Shown: positions 8,203 to 18,517, numbered from the stretch's first letter. The stretch is 64,000 nt of DNA from Nocardia albiluteola (GCF_018860155.1 NZ_JAHKNI010000004.1:310001-374000), one strand, 5' to 3'. Notes: a model not told the origin generated them from the sequence alone. Translations and numbers: made by a program.

Positions 8203-8239
8203 AACTGGGCCCGGGAATTCTGAAGCTGGCCCCAGCCCC

Positions 8240-8470
8240 AAAGTAGAACTGCCATGGTCCTGGATGGCGTGCGACAGCCACACGATGAAATGGCCGAACC
8301 AGACGCTGTATGTGATGGTCCGGCGCCAGGCACTGTCACGACCGGCGTCGACCTGGCGATGTGGACGGCGGCCATGCCGAAGCAGGCGAGTCCGAGGTCG
8401 GCGTTGCGATCGGCACAGAGATACGCCAGCGGGCATATGATCCAGGCAATGCTCTTGCCGCGATGTTGAT
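8240..8470 (-). pseudogene. Possible remnant of a membrane protein gene
   Basis: Two hydrophobic stretches are visible on the minus strand in different frames: SIAWIICPLAYLCADRNADL and then RRTITYSVWFGHFIVWLSH. They would join into one membrane protein after a frameshift, but neither has a start, a ribosome binding site or an identifiable family. This could be a decayed gene or chance. The stretch otherwise holds nothing that I recognise. Confidence 0.25.
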
Positions 8471-8493
8471 GGGGTGGCTGAGGAGACGGAGGC

Positions 8494-8943
8494 ATGCCTG
8501 CTTTGGTTGACCTTGCCATGGGGGTCGCGCCCATCGCTGGTGGATTGGCTCTCGGTGCAGCGGCGGGATATCTGAAGGGCCCGGACGTCCGCAAGACGAT
8601 CAAGCAGGATATGGAACTGCTGGACCGCATACCTCCGGAGGAAGTGGAGCGGCGCGCCGAACTCCAACGGACCATCGATAATCGCATCGACGACCTGGTC
8701 GCGACCGTCAATCGATACCGGCCGCTGCGCAGAGCGGCCGCCTCCTATCGCGGCGGCTTGCGCGACATCCTGCTGTTCATCTGCACGATTCTGTTTACGG
8801 CGGTCTGGTGGGGCGTCGATCATCATAAGAGCAGCTGGCTACCGATGTTCGTTGTGCTCGTTTTGATTTCAGTGTGGGCGGCCGTCTATGCATTCAGCGG
8901 TCTGCGCAGATCCCTACTCGCTTACCGGCGCATGAAGGACTGA
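8494..8943 (+). CDS. Small membrane protein of unknown function
   Basis: This 149-residue protein has an N-terminal glycine/alanine-rich hydrophobic segment (residues 4-26) and a charged, probably coiled middle (about 30-80: KQDMELLDRIPPEEVERR). Two strong membrane helices follow near residues 90-110 and 114-136. I do not recognise the family. It lies inside the accessory Clp locus, in the same direction as the PopR-like regulator and 360 bp after it. GC content is slightly lower than the neighbours. A GGAGACGGAGG sequence precedes the ATG. Confidence 0.65.
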   Translation: MPALVDLAMGVAPIAGGLALGAAAGYLKGPDVRKTIKQDMELLDRIPPEEVERRAELQRTIDNRIDDLVATVNRYRPLRRAAASYRGGLRDILLFICTILFTAVWWGVDHHKSSWLPMFVVLVLISVWAAVYAFSGLRRSLLAYRRMKD

Positions 8944-9043
8944 TCGACAGCGTGCGTGCCAGCCGGCGCCCCTGAGGCGCGCAGTTCCTTCCAGACAGCG
9001 ACTCCTGCCAACGAGCCGCGTCAATCAGACCAAGGATGCATCT

Positions 9044-9523
9044 ATGCCCGCTGATGACATGTCGATGCCCGATCCGATTCATGCTGCCGCGGCCGATGCT
9101 GGTCCTTGGGATGGCGCAGCTTTGTCATTGCTGCGGACGTGGGACCCAGCATGGGCCGACGCGTGCAACGAGATGGCGACCAATCCGTGGCGTAGTGGGG
9201 TCTTGAGCCGGAAGTTCGTCGAATTGGTCAGTGTCGGCTTGGCCGTGGCGTGTACCAATCTTGATGTACAGGCGACGCGGCGGCATATGCGTGCCGCGCT
9301 TGCGGCCGGAGCGACACGCTCGGAAATACTGTTCGTGATCAAGTGCGCGACCGTGGTTTCGCTCCACTCGTGCAGTGTCGCTGCGCCGATAGCGCCGACG
9401 GGCGGCGCGCCTTCCAGGCGGCCCACCCCGTCGGCGGCTGGGCGGATCGGGTCCGCGCCGATCAATCGGTTGCGGCGAGAATCTGATCGGCCAGGCCGTA
9501 CTCGACGGCCGTGCGGGCGGTGA
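9044..9523 (+). pseudogene. Truncated carboxymuconolactone decarboxylase family protein
   Basis: The first 115 residues look like an AhpD/CMD-type protein, with RKFVELVSVGLAVACTNLD, HMRAALAAGATRSEILFVIK and HSCSVAAPI. After about nucleotide 9391 the reading becomes arginine/proline/serine-rich and runs antisense into the end of the neighbouring clpP gene. That is not the helical C-terminus expected of this family. The gene therefore appears to have lost its 3' end at a junction with the clpP operon. The ATG at 9044 is reasonable. The remaining part might still fold, but I treat it as broken. Confidence 0.6.
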
Positions 9524-10049
9524 AGACGCGGTCGCGGTCGGTGTCGTGGCGCAGGGTTTCCACCGGCTGGCCGGTGTGTTCGGACAGGATCGTCTCGATT
9601 TCCGCCCGCATCCGGACCAGCTCGTCGGCCTGCAGGATCAGGTCGGGGATGGCGCCCTGACCGCGGCCCGCGGGCTGGTGCAGGACGGCGCGGGCGTGCG
9701 GGAGCATCGAGCGTCGTCCCTTCGCGCCGCCCGCCAGCAGCACCGCGCCGACCGCGATGGCCTGGCCTACGCACGTGGTCACCACGGGGGAGTGCACGTG
9801 CTGCATGGTGTCGTACACCGCGAGCATGGCGGGCAGATCGCCACCCTCGCAATTGATGTAGAGGTGGATGTCCTGCCCGGGGCTGTCCGCGTCCAGGTGC
9901 AGCAGCTGCGCGATGAGCGCGTTGGCAACCCCGGAATCGATCGGCGTGCCCAGGTAGACAATGCGTTCGGTGAGCAGATGCGAGTAGACGTCCATGATCC
10001 GCTCGCCCCGCGGATGCTGGGCGATGACATTGGGAATCGTGTACGTCAT
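9462..10049 (-). CDS. ClpP-like subunit with catalytic Ser replaced by Ala
   Basis: The protein has 195 residues and a full ClpP fold. It keeps the histidine (H124 in VLHQP) and the aspartate (D173 in TDRDRVF). The nucleophile position reads GQAIAVG, with A99 where ClpP has Ser in GQAASMG. The usual NSPGG oxyanion loop is changed to NCEGG. It is therefore probably a non-proteolytic subunit of a mixed ClpP tetradecamer. Its ATG overlaps the upstream clpP stop as TGATG, so the two are translationally coupled and probably co-assembled. The second position in a clpP pair matches the layout of Streptomyces clpP3-clpP4. Confidence 0.85.
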   Translation of the reverse strand: MTYTIPNVIAQHPRGERIMDVYSHLLTERIVYLGTPIDSGVANALIAQLLHLDADSPGQDIHLYINCEGGDLPAMLAVYDTMQHVHSPVVTTCVGQAIAVGAVLLAGGAKGRRSMLPHARAVLHQPAGRGQGAIPDLILQADELVRMRAEIETILSEHTGQPVETLRHDTDRDRVFTARTAVEYGLADQILAATD

Positions 10050-10654
10050 CAGCTGATCCCCACTCGCTGGCGCTGCGGCACGACCTGACCGAACGACTCC
10101 ACGATGTGATCGATGAAGCCGTACTCCCGAGCCTGCTCCGCGGTGAACCAGCGGTCGTGCAGGGAATCCTCGTAGATGCGGTCGAAGGGCTGCCCGGTGT
10201 CCGCGGAGATCAGGCCGAGCACGGTGTTGACCGTGTGCCGCAGGTCGTCGGCCTGCACCTCGACCTCGCCCGCGCTGCCCCCGATGCCTGCCGAACCCTG
10301 GTGCATCAGGATGCGCGCGTGCGGCAGGGCGAACCGCCGCCCCGGCTCGCCCGCCGACAGCAGGAACTGCCCGGCGCTGCACGCCAGTCCCAGTGCCAGC
10401 GTGGACACCTCGCACGGCACCAGCCGCATGGTGTCCCGGATGGCGAGCATCGAGGGCACCGAGCCGCCCGGCGAGTGGATCCACAGCGAGACAGCCCCGT
10501 CGGGATCCTCGGCGGCGAGCGTGAGCAGCTGCGTCATGAGCAGCGTGCCGTTGTCGTCGTCGAGCGCCCCGTCGAGCACCAGAATGCGCCGGCTGAGTAG
10601 TTGCTCGCGCATTCGCCAGCTGAACATCGGAATCTTGTTGTCGTCGTGAGCCAT
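10049..10654 (-). CDS. clpP: ATP-dependent Clp protease proteolytic subunit (accessory, complete triad)
   Basis: This 201-residue ClpP has a complete triad: S93 (ACSAGQF), H118 (LMHQ) and D167 (HDRWF), with a normal HSPGG loop. Its sequence around DRWFTAEQAREYGFIDHI is closer to actinobacterial ClpP1 than to ClpP2. It heads an operon with the Ala-substituted subunit. The ATG at 10654 follows a promoter region with two adjacent 15-bp operator-like sites at 10696-10725. Partner ATPases would be ClpX (in this window) or ClpC. It may supply the active ClpP1-type subunit missing from the tig-clpP2 locus. Confidence 0.9.
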   Translation of the reverse strand: MAHDDNKIPMFSWRMREQLLSRRILVLDGALDDDNGTLLMTQLLTLAAEDPDGAVSLWIHSPGGSVPSMLAIRDTMRLVPCEVSTLALGLACSAGQFLLSAGEPGRRFALPHARILMHQGSAGIGGSAGEVEVQADDLRHTVNTVLGLISADTGQPFDRIYEDSLHDRWFTAEQAREYGFIDHIVESFGQVVPQRQRVGIS

Positions 10655-10695
10655 ACGTCCACGGTGCGCCGGGACCGTGCCCATTGTCGCCCGAC

Positions 10696-10725
10696 GCTGC
10701 TCACGGCAGATCTGCCCACAGCAGC
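10696..10725. promoter_or_regulatory. Tandem PopR-like operators in front of the clpP pair
   Basis: GCTGCTCACGGCAGA (10696-10710) and TCTGCCCACAGCAGC (10711-10725) abut exactly. Each is a copy of the TCTGCYGTGRGCAGA motif seen at 7373-7387, with two differences. The whole 30 bp is itself an inverted repeat centred on GGCAGATCTGCC. On the minus strand a GACAAT box (10684-10689) could be the -10, which puts the operators over the -35. The TCTGCC-N3-GGCAGA architecture resembles what I recall of the Streptomyces PopR box. Confidence 0.65.
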
Positions 10726-10797
10726 GAGACTCGCCGGAACCAGTGCCGCACGGTGTGATTCGGGTGCGCTCGTTTTGTACTGGTGCGCAATGCAATA

Positions 10798-10835
10798 CGG
10801 CCGCATTCCCCCGGGTCTCGGAGGGAATGCGGCCG
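10798..10835 (-). terminator. Hairpin after pepN
   Basis: CGGCCGCATTCCC (10798-10810) pairs perfectly with GGGAATGCGGCCG (10823-10835) over 13 bp around a 12-nt loop. It lies 17 bp beyond the pepN stop and before the clpP promoter. It is a strong candidate intrinsic terminator, although the following sequence is only mildly T-rich. Confidence 0.75.
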
Positions 10836-10851
10836 ATTGTGCGGTCGTCGG

Positions 10852-13482
10852 CTAGCTGGCGTCGAAAGCCCTTGCGCGCAAGGAGCGTTCGACACCCGCC
10901 TTGCCCTCGCTCACCAGGCGGTGCAGGGCCGGGGGATGATCGCCCGCCAGGAACTTGTCGGCCACGGCGACCGACTCGTCGGTGATCGCCCAGTGCGGGT
11001 AGAGGCCGACGACGACGGTCTGAGCGACCTCGCTCGACCGGCGCTCCCACACCGCCGGAATGTCGGCGAAGTAGCGGTCCACGTACGGGGCCAGGAGATC
11101 GGCCTGACCGACGGGGGCGAAACCGGCGACGATCGCGCGGGTGGTGATGTTCGGCAGCGTGTCGTCGTTGATCACCGAGTTCCAGGCGTTCTCCTTCACC
11201 GCGGCCTGCGGGCGGCTCGTGGCGGCCGCGGCCGCCTGACGACGCCCCGCGGCGGTCGGATCGCGATCCAGCTCGGCATCGATGACCGGCGTGGCGATCC
11301 CGTCGGCGTCGATCACGCCGGCCGCGGCCAGCGCCTGCACGACCCGCCAGCGCAGATCGGTGTCGACCACGAGCCCGGCCAGGCCCACCTGCGCCGGATC
11401 GCCTTCGAGCAGCGCGCCCAGCACCTCGGTGTGCGCGGGCGAGAGGCGCGCGCCGGTCAGGGAGTTGACGAAGGCCAGCTGATGGTCCGACCCCGGCTCG
11501 GCCGCCCGGGCCAGCTCGATCAGGCGATCGGCGAACTCGGCCCAGCCCTGCGACTGCGCCCAGCCGGGATCGGCGTAACTGCCCAGCGCGGTCTGGGCCT
11601 GCATCAGAAGGCGCTGCACCACACCGATTTCCGACTCCGCGCCGACACCGTGCTGTACCAGCGCGACGAAATCGCGGGCCCGCAGCTCGGCCTGGCGGGT
11701 CATCTCCCAGGCCGCCGACCAGCACAGCGTGCGGGGCAGCGATTCGGCGATGTCGGCGATGCGCGTCGTGACCGTCGTCAGCGATTCCGGATCCAGGCGG
11801 ACCGAGCAGTAGGTGAGATCGTCGTCGTTGACCAGCACCAGCTTGCCGCGCTCGACGCCGACCAGCTCGGGCACCTCGGTGCGCTCGGCGGCCGCGAGGT
11901 CGATCTCGACGCGCTTGGTGCGCACCAGCTTTCCGTCCTGCTCGTCGTACACGCCGATGGCCAGGCGGTGCACTCGGTACTCGCCGGCGCCCGGCTGCGC
12001 ACCGGATTGCACCACCGAGAACGAGGTGAACTTCCCATCGGACACCTCGAACTCCGGCCGCAGGATGTTCAGGCCCGTCGTCTTGAGCCACTGCGCACCC
12101 CAGCCGGAAAGGTCACGGCCCGAGGACTTTTCGAGGGCGCCCACGAGGTCGTCGAAGGTGGCGTTCGCGTAGGCGTGCTCGGTGAAGTAGTCCCGCAGAC
12201 CCGCCAGGAACGGCTCGCGGCCCACGTAGGCGACCAACTGCTTGAGCACCGAAGCACCCTTGGCGTAGGTGATTCCGTCGAAGTTCACCTCCACCGCGTC
12301 CAGGTCCGGAATGTCGGCGGCGATCGGATGGGTGGAGGGCAACTGATCCTGCCGGTATGCCCACGACTTCTCCACATTCGCGAATGTGGTCCAGGCGCTG
12401 GTGTATTCGGTCGCAGAGGTCTGGCACAGCACCGAGGCGAAGGTGGCGAACGACTCGTTCAGCCACAGATCGTCCCACCACTTCATGGTGACCAGGTCGC
12501 CGAACCACATGTGCGCCATCTCGTGTAGCACGGTCTCGCAGCGCCGCTCGTAGGAGGCGCGAGTCACCTTGGAGCGGAACACGTAATCTTCGAGGAAGGT
12601 GACCGCGCCCGCGTTTTCCATTGCGCCGGCGTTGAATTCGGGCACGAATAACTGGTCGTACTTGCCGAACGCGTACGGCACACCGAAATTCTCGTGGTAG
12701 AAACCGAATCCCTGCTTGGTCTCGGTGAACAGCCGCTCGGAGTCCATGTGCTCGGCGAGCGAGGCACGGCAGTAGATGCCCAGCGGGATGCTGCCGTGCG
12801 AGTCGGTGTAGGCGTCGGTCCACTTCGCATACGGGCCCGCGATCAGCGCGACGAGGTAGGTGCTCATGCGCGGGGTAGTGGCGAAAGTGTGCCGGACGAC
12901 CGTTCCGGTCTCCGGGGATGGTGAGCTGGCGGAGCCGGCGGGGTGGGTAAGCACAGCGGCCTCGACCGCGGCGCCGTTGGAAATCACCTCCCAGTCCTGG
13001 GGCGCGGTGACCGTGATGTCGTAGGTGGCCTTGAGGTCCGGCTGGTCGAAGCAGGCGAACATCCGCTTGGCGTCGGCGGTCTCGAACTGCGAGTACAGGT
13101 AGACCTTGTCGTCGGTGGGGTCGACGAACCGGTGCAGACCCTCGCCGGTGTGCGAGTACTCGCAGTCGGCCTCGACGACCAGTTCGTTGCGCTCGGCCAG
13201 GCCGGTCAGCGCGATCCCCTTGGACTCGTCGTATTCGCCGATCTTGACGGGGGTTCCGTTCAGCGCCACGGAACGCACCCCGGCCGCGACGATATCGACG
13301 AAAGTCTCCGCGCCGGGTTCGGCCGTGAAGGTGACCGTCGAGCGGGAAACGAAGGTTTCGCCCGAGCCGGCCTCGGGGTTGGTCGGCTGGCCCGTCAGGT
13401 CCAGCTCGATGCGATAGTTCTCCACGCTGATCGTCGCGGCACGTGTGATGGCCTGCTCACGGGTGAGGTTCGGTGCGGACAT
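10852..13482 (-). CDS. pepN: Aminopeptidase N (M1 family zinc metallopeptidase)
   Basis: This 876-residue M1 aminopeptidase has the GAMEN exopeptidase motif (FNAGAMENAG) and the zinc site HEMAHMWFGD plus the downstream WLNE glutamate. A helical ERAP1-like C-terminal domain follows. It removes N-terminal residues from peptides in the cytosol, downstream of the Clp and proteasome systems. The ATG at 13482 has a GGAG ribosome binding site and matches the family start (SAPNLTREQA). A short G/C-rich segment at 12928-12960 encodes an extra HPAGSASSPSP loop. The same DNA occurs outside a gene at 27028-27059. Confidence 0.97.
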   Translation of the reverse strand: MSAPNLTREQAITRAATISVENYRIELDLTGQPTNPEAGSGETFVSRSTVTFTAEPGAETFVDIVAAGVRSVALNGTPVKIGEYDESKGIALTGLAERNELVVEADCEYSHTGEGLHRFVDPTDDKVYLYSQFETADAKRMFACFDQPDLKATYDITVTAPQDWEVISNGAAVEAAVLTHPAGSASSPSPETGTVVRHTFATTPRMSTYLVALIAGPYAKWTDAYTDSHGSIPLGIYCRASLAEHMDSERLFTETKQGFGFYHENFGVPYAFGKYDQLFVPEFNAGAMENAGAVTFLEDYVFRSKVTRASYERRCETVLHEMAHMWFGDLVTMKWWDDLWLNESFATFASVLCQTSATEYTSAWTTFANVEKSWAYRQDQLPSTHPIAADIPDLDAVEVNFDGITYAKGASVLKQLVAYVGREPFLAGLRDYFTEHAYANATFDDLVGALEKSSGRDLSGWGAQWLKTTGLNILRPEFEVSDGKFTSFSVVQSGAQPGAGEYRVHRLAIGVYDEQDGKLVRTKRVEIDLAAAERTEVPELVGVERGKLVLVNDDDLTYCSVRLDPESLTTVTTRIADIAESLPRTLCWSAAWEMTRQAELRARDFVALVQHGVGAESEIGVVQRLLMQAQTALGSYADPGWAQSQGWAEFADRLIELARAAEPGSDHQLAFVNSLTGARLSPAHTEVLGALLEGDPAQVGLAGLVVDTDLRWRVVQALAAAGVIDADGIATPVIDAELDRDPTAAGRRQAAAAATSRPQAAVKENAWNSVINDDTLPNITTRAIVAGFAPVGQADLLAPYVDRYFADIPAVWERRSSEVAQTVVVGLYPHWAITDESVAVADKFLAGDHPPALHRLVSEGKAGVERSLRARAFDAS

Positions 13483-13992
13483 CCAGACTCCTTCGCTGGT
13501 CGAAGAACATACCGGCGGGCCGCCCACTCCGGGGTGGGGAACGAGCGGCGGCGTCGGCTCGGTGCGTGGTGCGGACCGCGGCCCGCGGTGAGAGCGGCGA
13601 CCGGCCGGTCTGACACGGTCCCGCGCGCCTGCGGGTGCGGATGCAACGATGCCCAGCTTGCCACGCCGCAGGGGAGTCGGGTGCGGGCATGCTGCGTGCG
13701 GGCCGTTCGCCGCAGTGCCCCAGGTGGCGGTGCCGTCCGCCTGGGCGCTTCGGGACGTGGGAATCGCCGACTCGGGATAGGGCACCGGAGGCGGTGCTGT
13801 GTCGATGAGCGTCCGAATTGTTCCCGCGTCGCGCCGGTGGCATGGCGGTGTGCGAACGGACTCGAGGGGCGGCTCGGTAGGCTGTGCGGCGTCCGCGCCC
13901 TTCGGTACGTGCCGACAGGATGATCGCTGTCACCGCGCGTGGTAGCCCGAGCGGGATCGGACGTTTCATCGATGCGCAGACCAGGAGGACAG
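13483..13992. other. Divergent intergenic region between pepN and purC
   Basis: This 510-bp region has no convincing coding frame. A TAGGCT box at about 13878-13883 could drive purC with a leader of about 100 nt. The pepN promoter must lie in the left part. No riboswitch-like structure could be recognised by eye. Confidence 0.4.
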
Positions 13993-14829
13993 TTGAAGCA
14001 CATCCACGCGGGCAAGGTGCGCGATCTGTACGAGGACGGCGATTCGCTGATCCTGGTCGCCTCGGATCGGGTATCGGTCTACGACGTGGTGCTGCCGACG
14101 CCGATCCCGGACAAGGGCGCGCTGCTGACCCAGCTGTCGAACTGGTGGTTCGGCTATCTGTCCGACATTCCCAACCACGTGGTGTCGGCCACGGATGTGC
14201 CCGCCGAATTCGCCGGCCGCGCCGTCCGGGTCAAACCGCTGAAGATGGTGCAGGTGGAGTGCATCGCCCGTGGCTACCTGTCGGGCTCGGGCCTGAAGGA
14301 GTACGAGCGCACAGGCATGGTCTCCGGCATCGCCCTGCCGCCCGGCCTGCGCGAGGGCGACCGGCTGCCCGAGCCGATCTTCACCCCGAGTACCAAGGCC
14401 TCCGAGGGCCACGACGAGCCGATCACCTTCGACGATGTCGTGCGGCAGGAGGGCCGCGAGGTCGCCGAGCGCCTGCGCGAGCTGACCCTGGAGATCTACA
14501 CGCGCGGCGCCTCCTACGCCGCCGGGCGCGGGGTCATAATCGCCGACACCAAGGTCGAATTCGGCTGGGACGGTGAGGTTCTCACCCTGGGAGACGAGGT
14601 CCTCACCTCCGATTCCTCCCGCTACTGGCCCGCCGCCCAGTGGGAACCCGGCCACGCCCAGCCGTCCTTCGACAAGCAGTTCGTCCGCGACTGGTCCACC
14701 TCCACCGGCTGGAACAAGGAATACCCGGGCCCGGAGATCCCCGCCGACATCGTCGCGGCCACCCGCGAAAAGTACCGCGAGGCATACGAATTGATCACCG
14801 GTATCGAGTGGGCGGGCACCCCGGCCTGA
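13993..14829 (+). CDS. purC: Phosphoribosylaminoimidazole-succinocarboxamide synthase
   Basis: This SAICAR synthetase of about 278 residues joins CAIR and aspartate using ATP in purine synthesis. Motifs include GKVRDLYE, LILVASDRVSVYD, VECIARGYLSGSG, IIADTKVEFG and SFDKQFVRDW. The TTG at 13993 follows an AGGAGG ribosome binding site (13983-13988); an in-frame ATG at 13972 is an alternative. The gene stands alone, with no other purine genes in the window. Its N-terminus is short and its overall sequence is closer to Streptomyces-type PurC than to the mycobacterial form as I remember it. Confidence 0.95.
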   Translation: MKHIHAGKVRDLYEDGDSLILVASDRVSVYDVVLPTPIPDKGALLTQLSNWWFGYLSDIPNHVVSATDVPAEFAGRAVRVKPLKMVQVECIARGYLSGSGLKEYERTGMVSGIALPPGLREGDRLPEPIFTPSTKASEGHDEPITFDDVVRQEGREVAERLRELTLEIYTRGASYAAGRGVIIADTKVEFGWDGEVLTLGDEVLTSDSSRYWPAAQWEPGHAQPSFDKQFVRDWSTSTGWNKEYPGPEIPADIVAATREKYREAYELITGIEWAGTPA

Positions 14830-14835
14830 GCCGAT

Positions 14836-15227
14836 TCAGCCCGCGCCCTTCAGTTTTCGCCAGCCGCCCGCGCGGTTGTTCGCGATGATCCGGCGGAACA
14901 TCTCCGTCAGCGCGGGGACATTGATCTTGTCGCCCTCGTAGACGGCGATGGTGCGGCCGGTCTTGTTCTCGTGCCCGCCGGTGATGATGCCGTGCGGATC
15001 GGGAACGATGCCGCCGTCGTAGAGGAATATGTTCACGTGGTCCTTGGTGGCCAGCAGGGCGCAGATATTGCCCTGTAGCACGAAATACGGCTGGACCGTG
15101 CGCTTGATCGTCTCGACGACCTCGGGGTCGGCGTCGTGGACGATATCGCGCACCTGCCGGCAGATGTCGCGCTGCCACGGGGGCAGGGGATCGATGTAGG
15201 TGTCGACTCGCGGATCGGTCACGTACG

Positions 15228-15231
<4 letters not shown>
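14836..15231 (-). CDS. DUF1801 domain-containing protein
   Basis: This 131-residue protein has the DUF1801/YdhG-like pattern: a helical N-terminus (RQVRDIVHDADPEVVETIKR) and a beta core (VQPYFVLQGNICALLATKDH, VNIFLYDGG). The function is unknown. The ATG at 15231 overlaps the sigma factor stop as ATGA, so it is the last gene of a DGPF-sigma-DUF1801 operon. It ends 6 bp from the convergent purC stop. Confidence 0.8.
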
Positions 15232-16770
<1,539 letters not shown>

Positions 16771-16793
<23 letters not shown>

Positions 16794-17172
16794 CCATGAC
16801 CTGGCGCACCTCGATGTATTCGCCGATCGGCTTGCCCCCGGGGCCCGGGGCGGCCGAGGCCTGGGCGGCGATCTCGACCGCGCGCGCGGGGGTGTCGACG
16901 TCGATGATCCAGTACCCGGCGAGGAATTCCTTGGTCTCGGGGAAGGGGCCGTCGGTCACCACGGGGGCCGAGCGGCCGTCGGAGCTCACGATCCGCGCCT
17001 GGTCGGGGAAGGCCAGGCCCTGGGCGTCGACGAGTTCGCCGGAGCCGCGCAGCTGTTCGCCCAGCATGCGCTGGAAGTCGATGTGCGCGGTGATCTCCTC
17101 GGGCGTCCACTCGCCCATCGGGGTGTCGCAGTAGGCGGCGGGCGTGTAGGTCTTCAGCAGCATGTACTTCAT
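16771..17172 (-). CDS. YCII-related / DGPF domain protein
   Basis: This 133-residue YCII/DGPF-domain protein starts MKYMLLKTYTP and contains the name-giving TDGPFPETKEFLAGYWI segment. Such proteins are almost always encoded beside ECF41- or ECF42-type sigma factors and are likely members or effectors of their regulons. The biochemical role is not established. It is the first gene of the operon; the sigma gene begins inside its 3' end. Confidence 0.92.
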
Positions 17173-17296
17173 TTCCGGCTCCTCGCGTTCGTCGTCCGCA
17201 CCGCTCCGGCCGCGACGGACGCGGCCCGGGCGGTGCGCTTACCGAGAGGTCGGAGCCCGCCGCGCGAAATCGACCTACCCCTGATGGTGAGCCCCG

Positions 17297-18517
17297 TCAC
17301 AGCTCGGCCGACGTATCGGCCAGGCGCCGCGGGTCGACCGGATCACCGGACAGAATCAGCTCCTTGATGCGATCGCCGACGTCCCAGACATTGACGTTCA
17401 TCCCGGCCAGTACCCGGTTGCCCGAGTCGAGCCAGAAGGCCACGAACTCGCGGGCGCCGACGTCCCCGCGGGTCACCACCGTGGTCTGCTGGCCGGGCGC
17501 GACGTAGCCGGTGTATTCCATGCCGAGGTCGTATTGATCGGTGAAGAAATAGGGCAGCCGGTCGTAGGTGGCCGGTTTGCCCAGCATCGTGAGCGCCGCT
17601 ACCTCGGGTTGATTGAGCGCATTGGCCCAGTGCTCCACCCGGACGCGCCGCCCCAGCACCGGATGCTGCTGATCGGCGATGTCGCCGACGGCGACGATGT
17701 CCGGGTCGCTGGTGGACAGGCTCTCATCGACCAGCACCCCGCCCTCGACCGCGAGCCCGGCGTCCACGGCCAGTTCGGTATTGGGCCGCGCGCCGACGCC
17801 CAGGAGCACCGCATCGGCCTCGATCACGGTGTCGTCGCCCAACCGCACCCCGGCGACGCGGCCCTCGGCGGTGCGGATCTCGGCGACCGTCACATCGCAT
17901 CGCAGATCGACCCCGTGCGCGCGGTGCAGGTCGGCGAACACCGCACCCATCTCCGGCCCCATCGCGGCCAGCAGCGGCGCGGACATGGCCTCGAGGACCG
18001 TGACCTCGACACCGGCCGCGCGGGCCGCGGCCGTCACCTCCAGTCCGATCCATCCCGCGCCGATCACCGCCAGCCGCCGGATCGAGCCGAACAACTCGAC
18101 GAGCGCATCGGACTCCTCGATGGTCCGCAGCACGTGCACGCCCTGCGCATCGGCGCCCGGAATTCGCAGCCGCCGCGCCCGCGACCCGGTGGCCAACGCC
18201 AGCTTGTCGTACGGCAGTGTCGAACCATCTGGCAGCGCAACGGTTTTCGAGGCCCGGTCGATCGTTGATACCGCGGTGCCGAGCATTACCTCGACGTGGT
18301 GGTCCCGATACCACTGCGCGGGCTGCACCGTGAACTCGGCCAGCGCCTTCTTACCCAGCAGGTGTTCCTTGGACAGCGGCGGCCGCTCGTACGGCAGTTG
18401 CTCCTCCGCCGCGAGTAGCGTGAGGGAACCCTCGAAGTCGTTGTCGCGTAGCGCCTCGGCGAGCTTGGCCGCGGCGAGACCGCCGCCGACGATGACGAAC
18501 CTGGAATCTGTGGTCAT
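17297..18517 (-). CDS. FAD-dependent NAD(P)H ferredoxin/rubredoxin reductase-like protein
   Basis: The enzyme has 406 residues and two Rossmann motifs. FAD binding is at the N-terminus (FVIVGGGLAAAKLAEALR) and NAD(P) binding is near residue 148 (RLAVIGAGWIGLEVTAAAR). It also has the conserved PYERPPLSKEHL segment and a C-terminal reductase domain. It would pass electrons from NAD(P)H to a ferredoxin- or rubredoxin-type partner, often for a cytochrome P450 or hydroxylase; none is adjacent. The ATG at 18517 has a GGAGGG ribosome binding site. The upstream neighbour is divergent. Confidence 0.88.
   Translation of the reverse strand: MTTDSRFVIVGGGLAAAKLAEALRDNDFEGSLTLLAAEEQLPYERPPLSKEHLLGKKALAEFTVQPAQWYRDHHVEVMLGTAVSTIDRASKTVALPDGSTLPYDKLALATGSRARRLRIPGADAQGVHVLRTIEESDALVELFGSIRRLAVIGAGWIGLEVTAAARAAGVEVTVLEAMSAPLLAAMGPEMGAVFADLHRAHGVDLRCDVTVAEIRTAEGRVAGVRLGDDTVIEADAVLLGVGARPNTELAVDAGLAVEGGVLVDESLSTSDPDIVAVGDIADQQHPVLGRRVRVEHWANALNQPEVAALTMLGKPATYDRLPYFFTDQYDLGMEYTGYVAPGQQTTVVTRGDVGAREFVAFWLDSGNRVLAGMNVNVWDVGDRIKELILSGDPVDPRRLADTSAEL

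Noticed and set aside
10783..12528. Long plus-strand open frame antisense to pepN
   Set aside because: The composition is that of a high-GC antisense frame, there is no ribosome binding site, and pepN on the other strand has all catalytic motifs.
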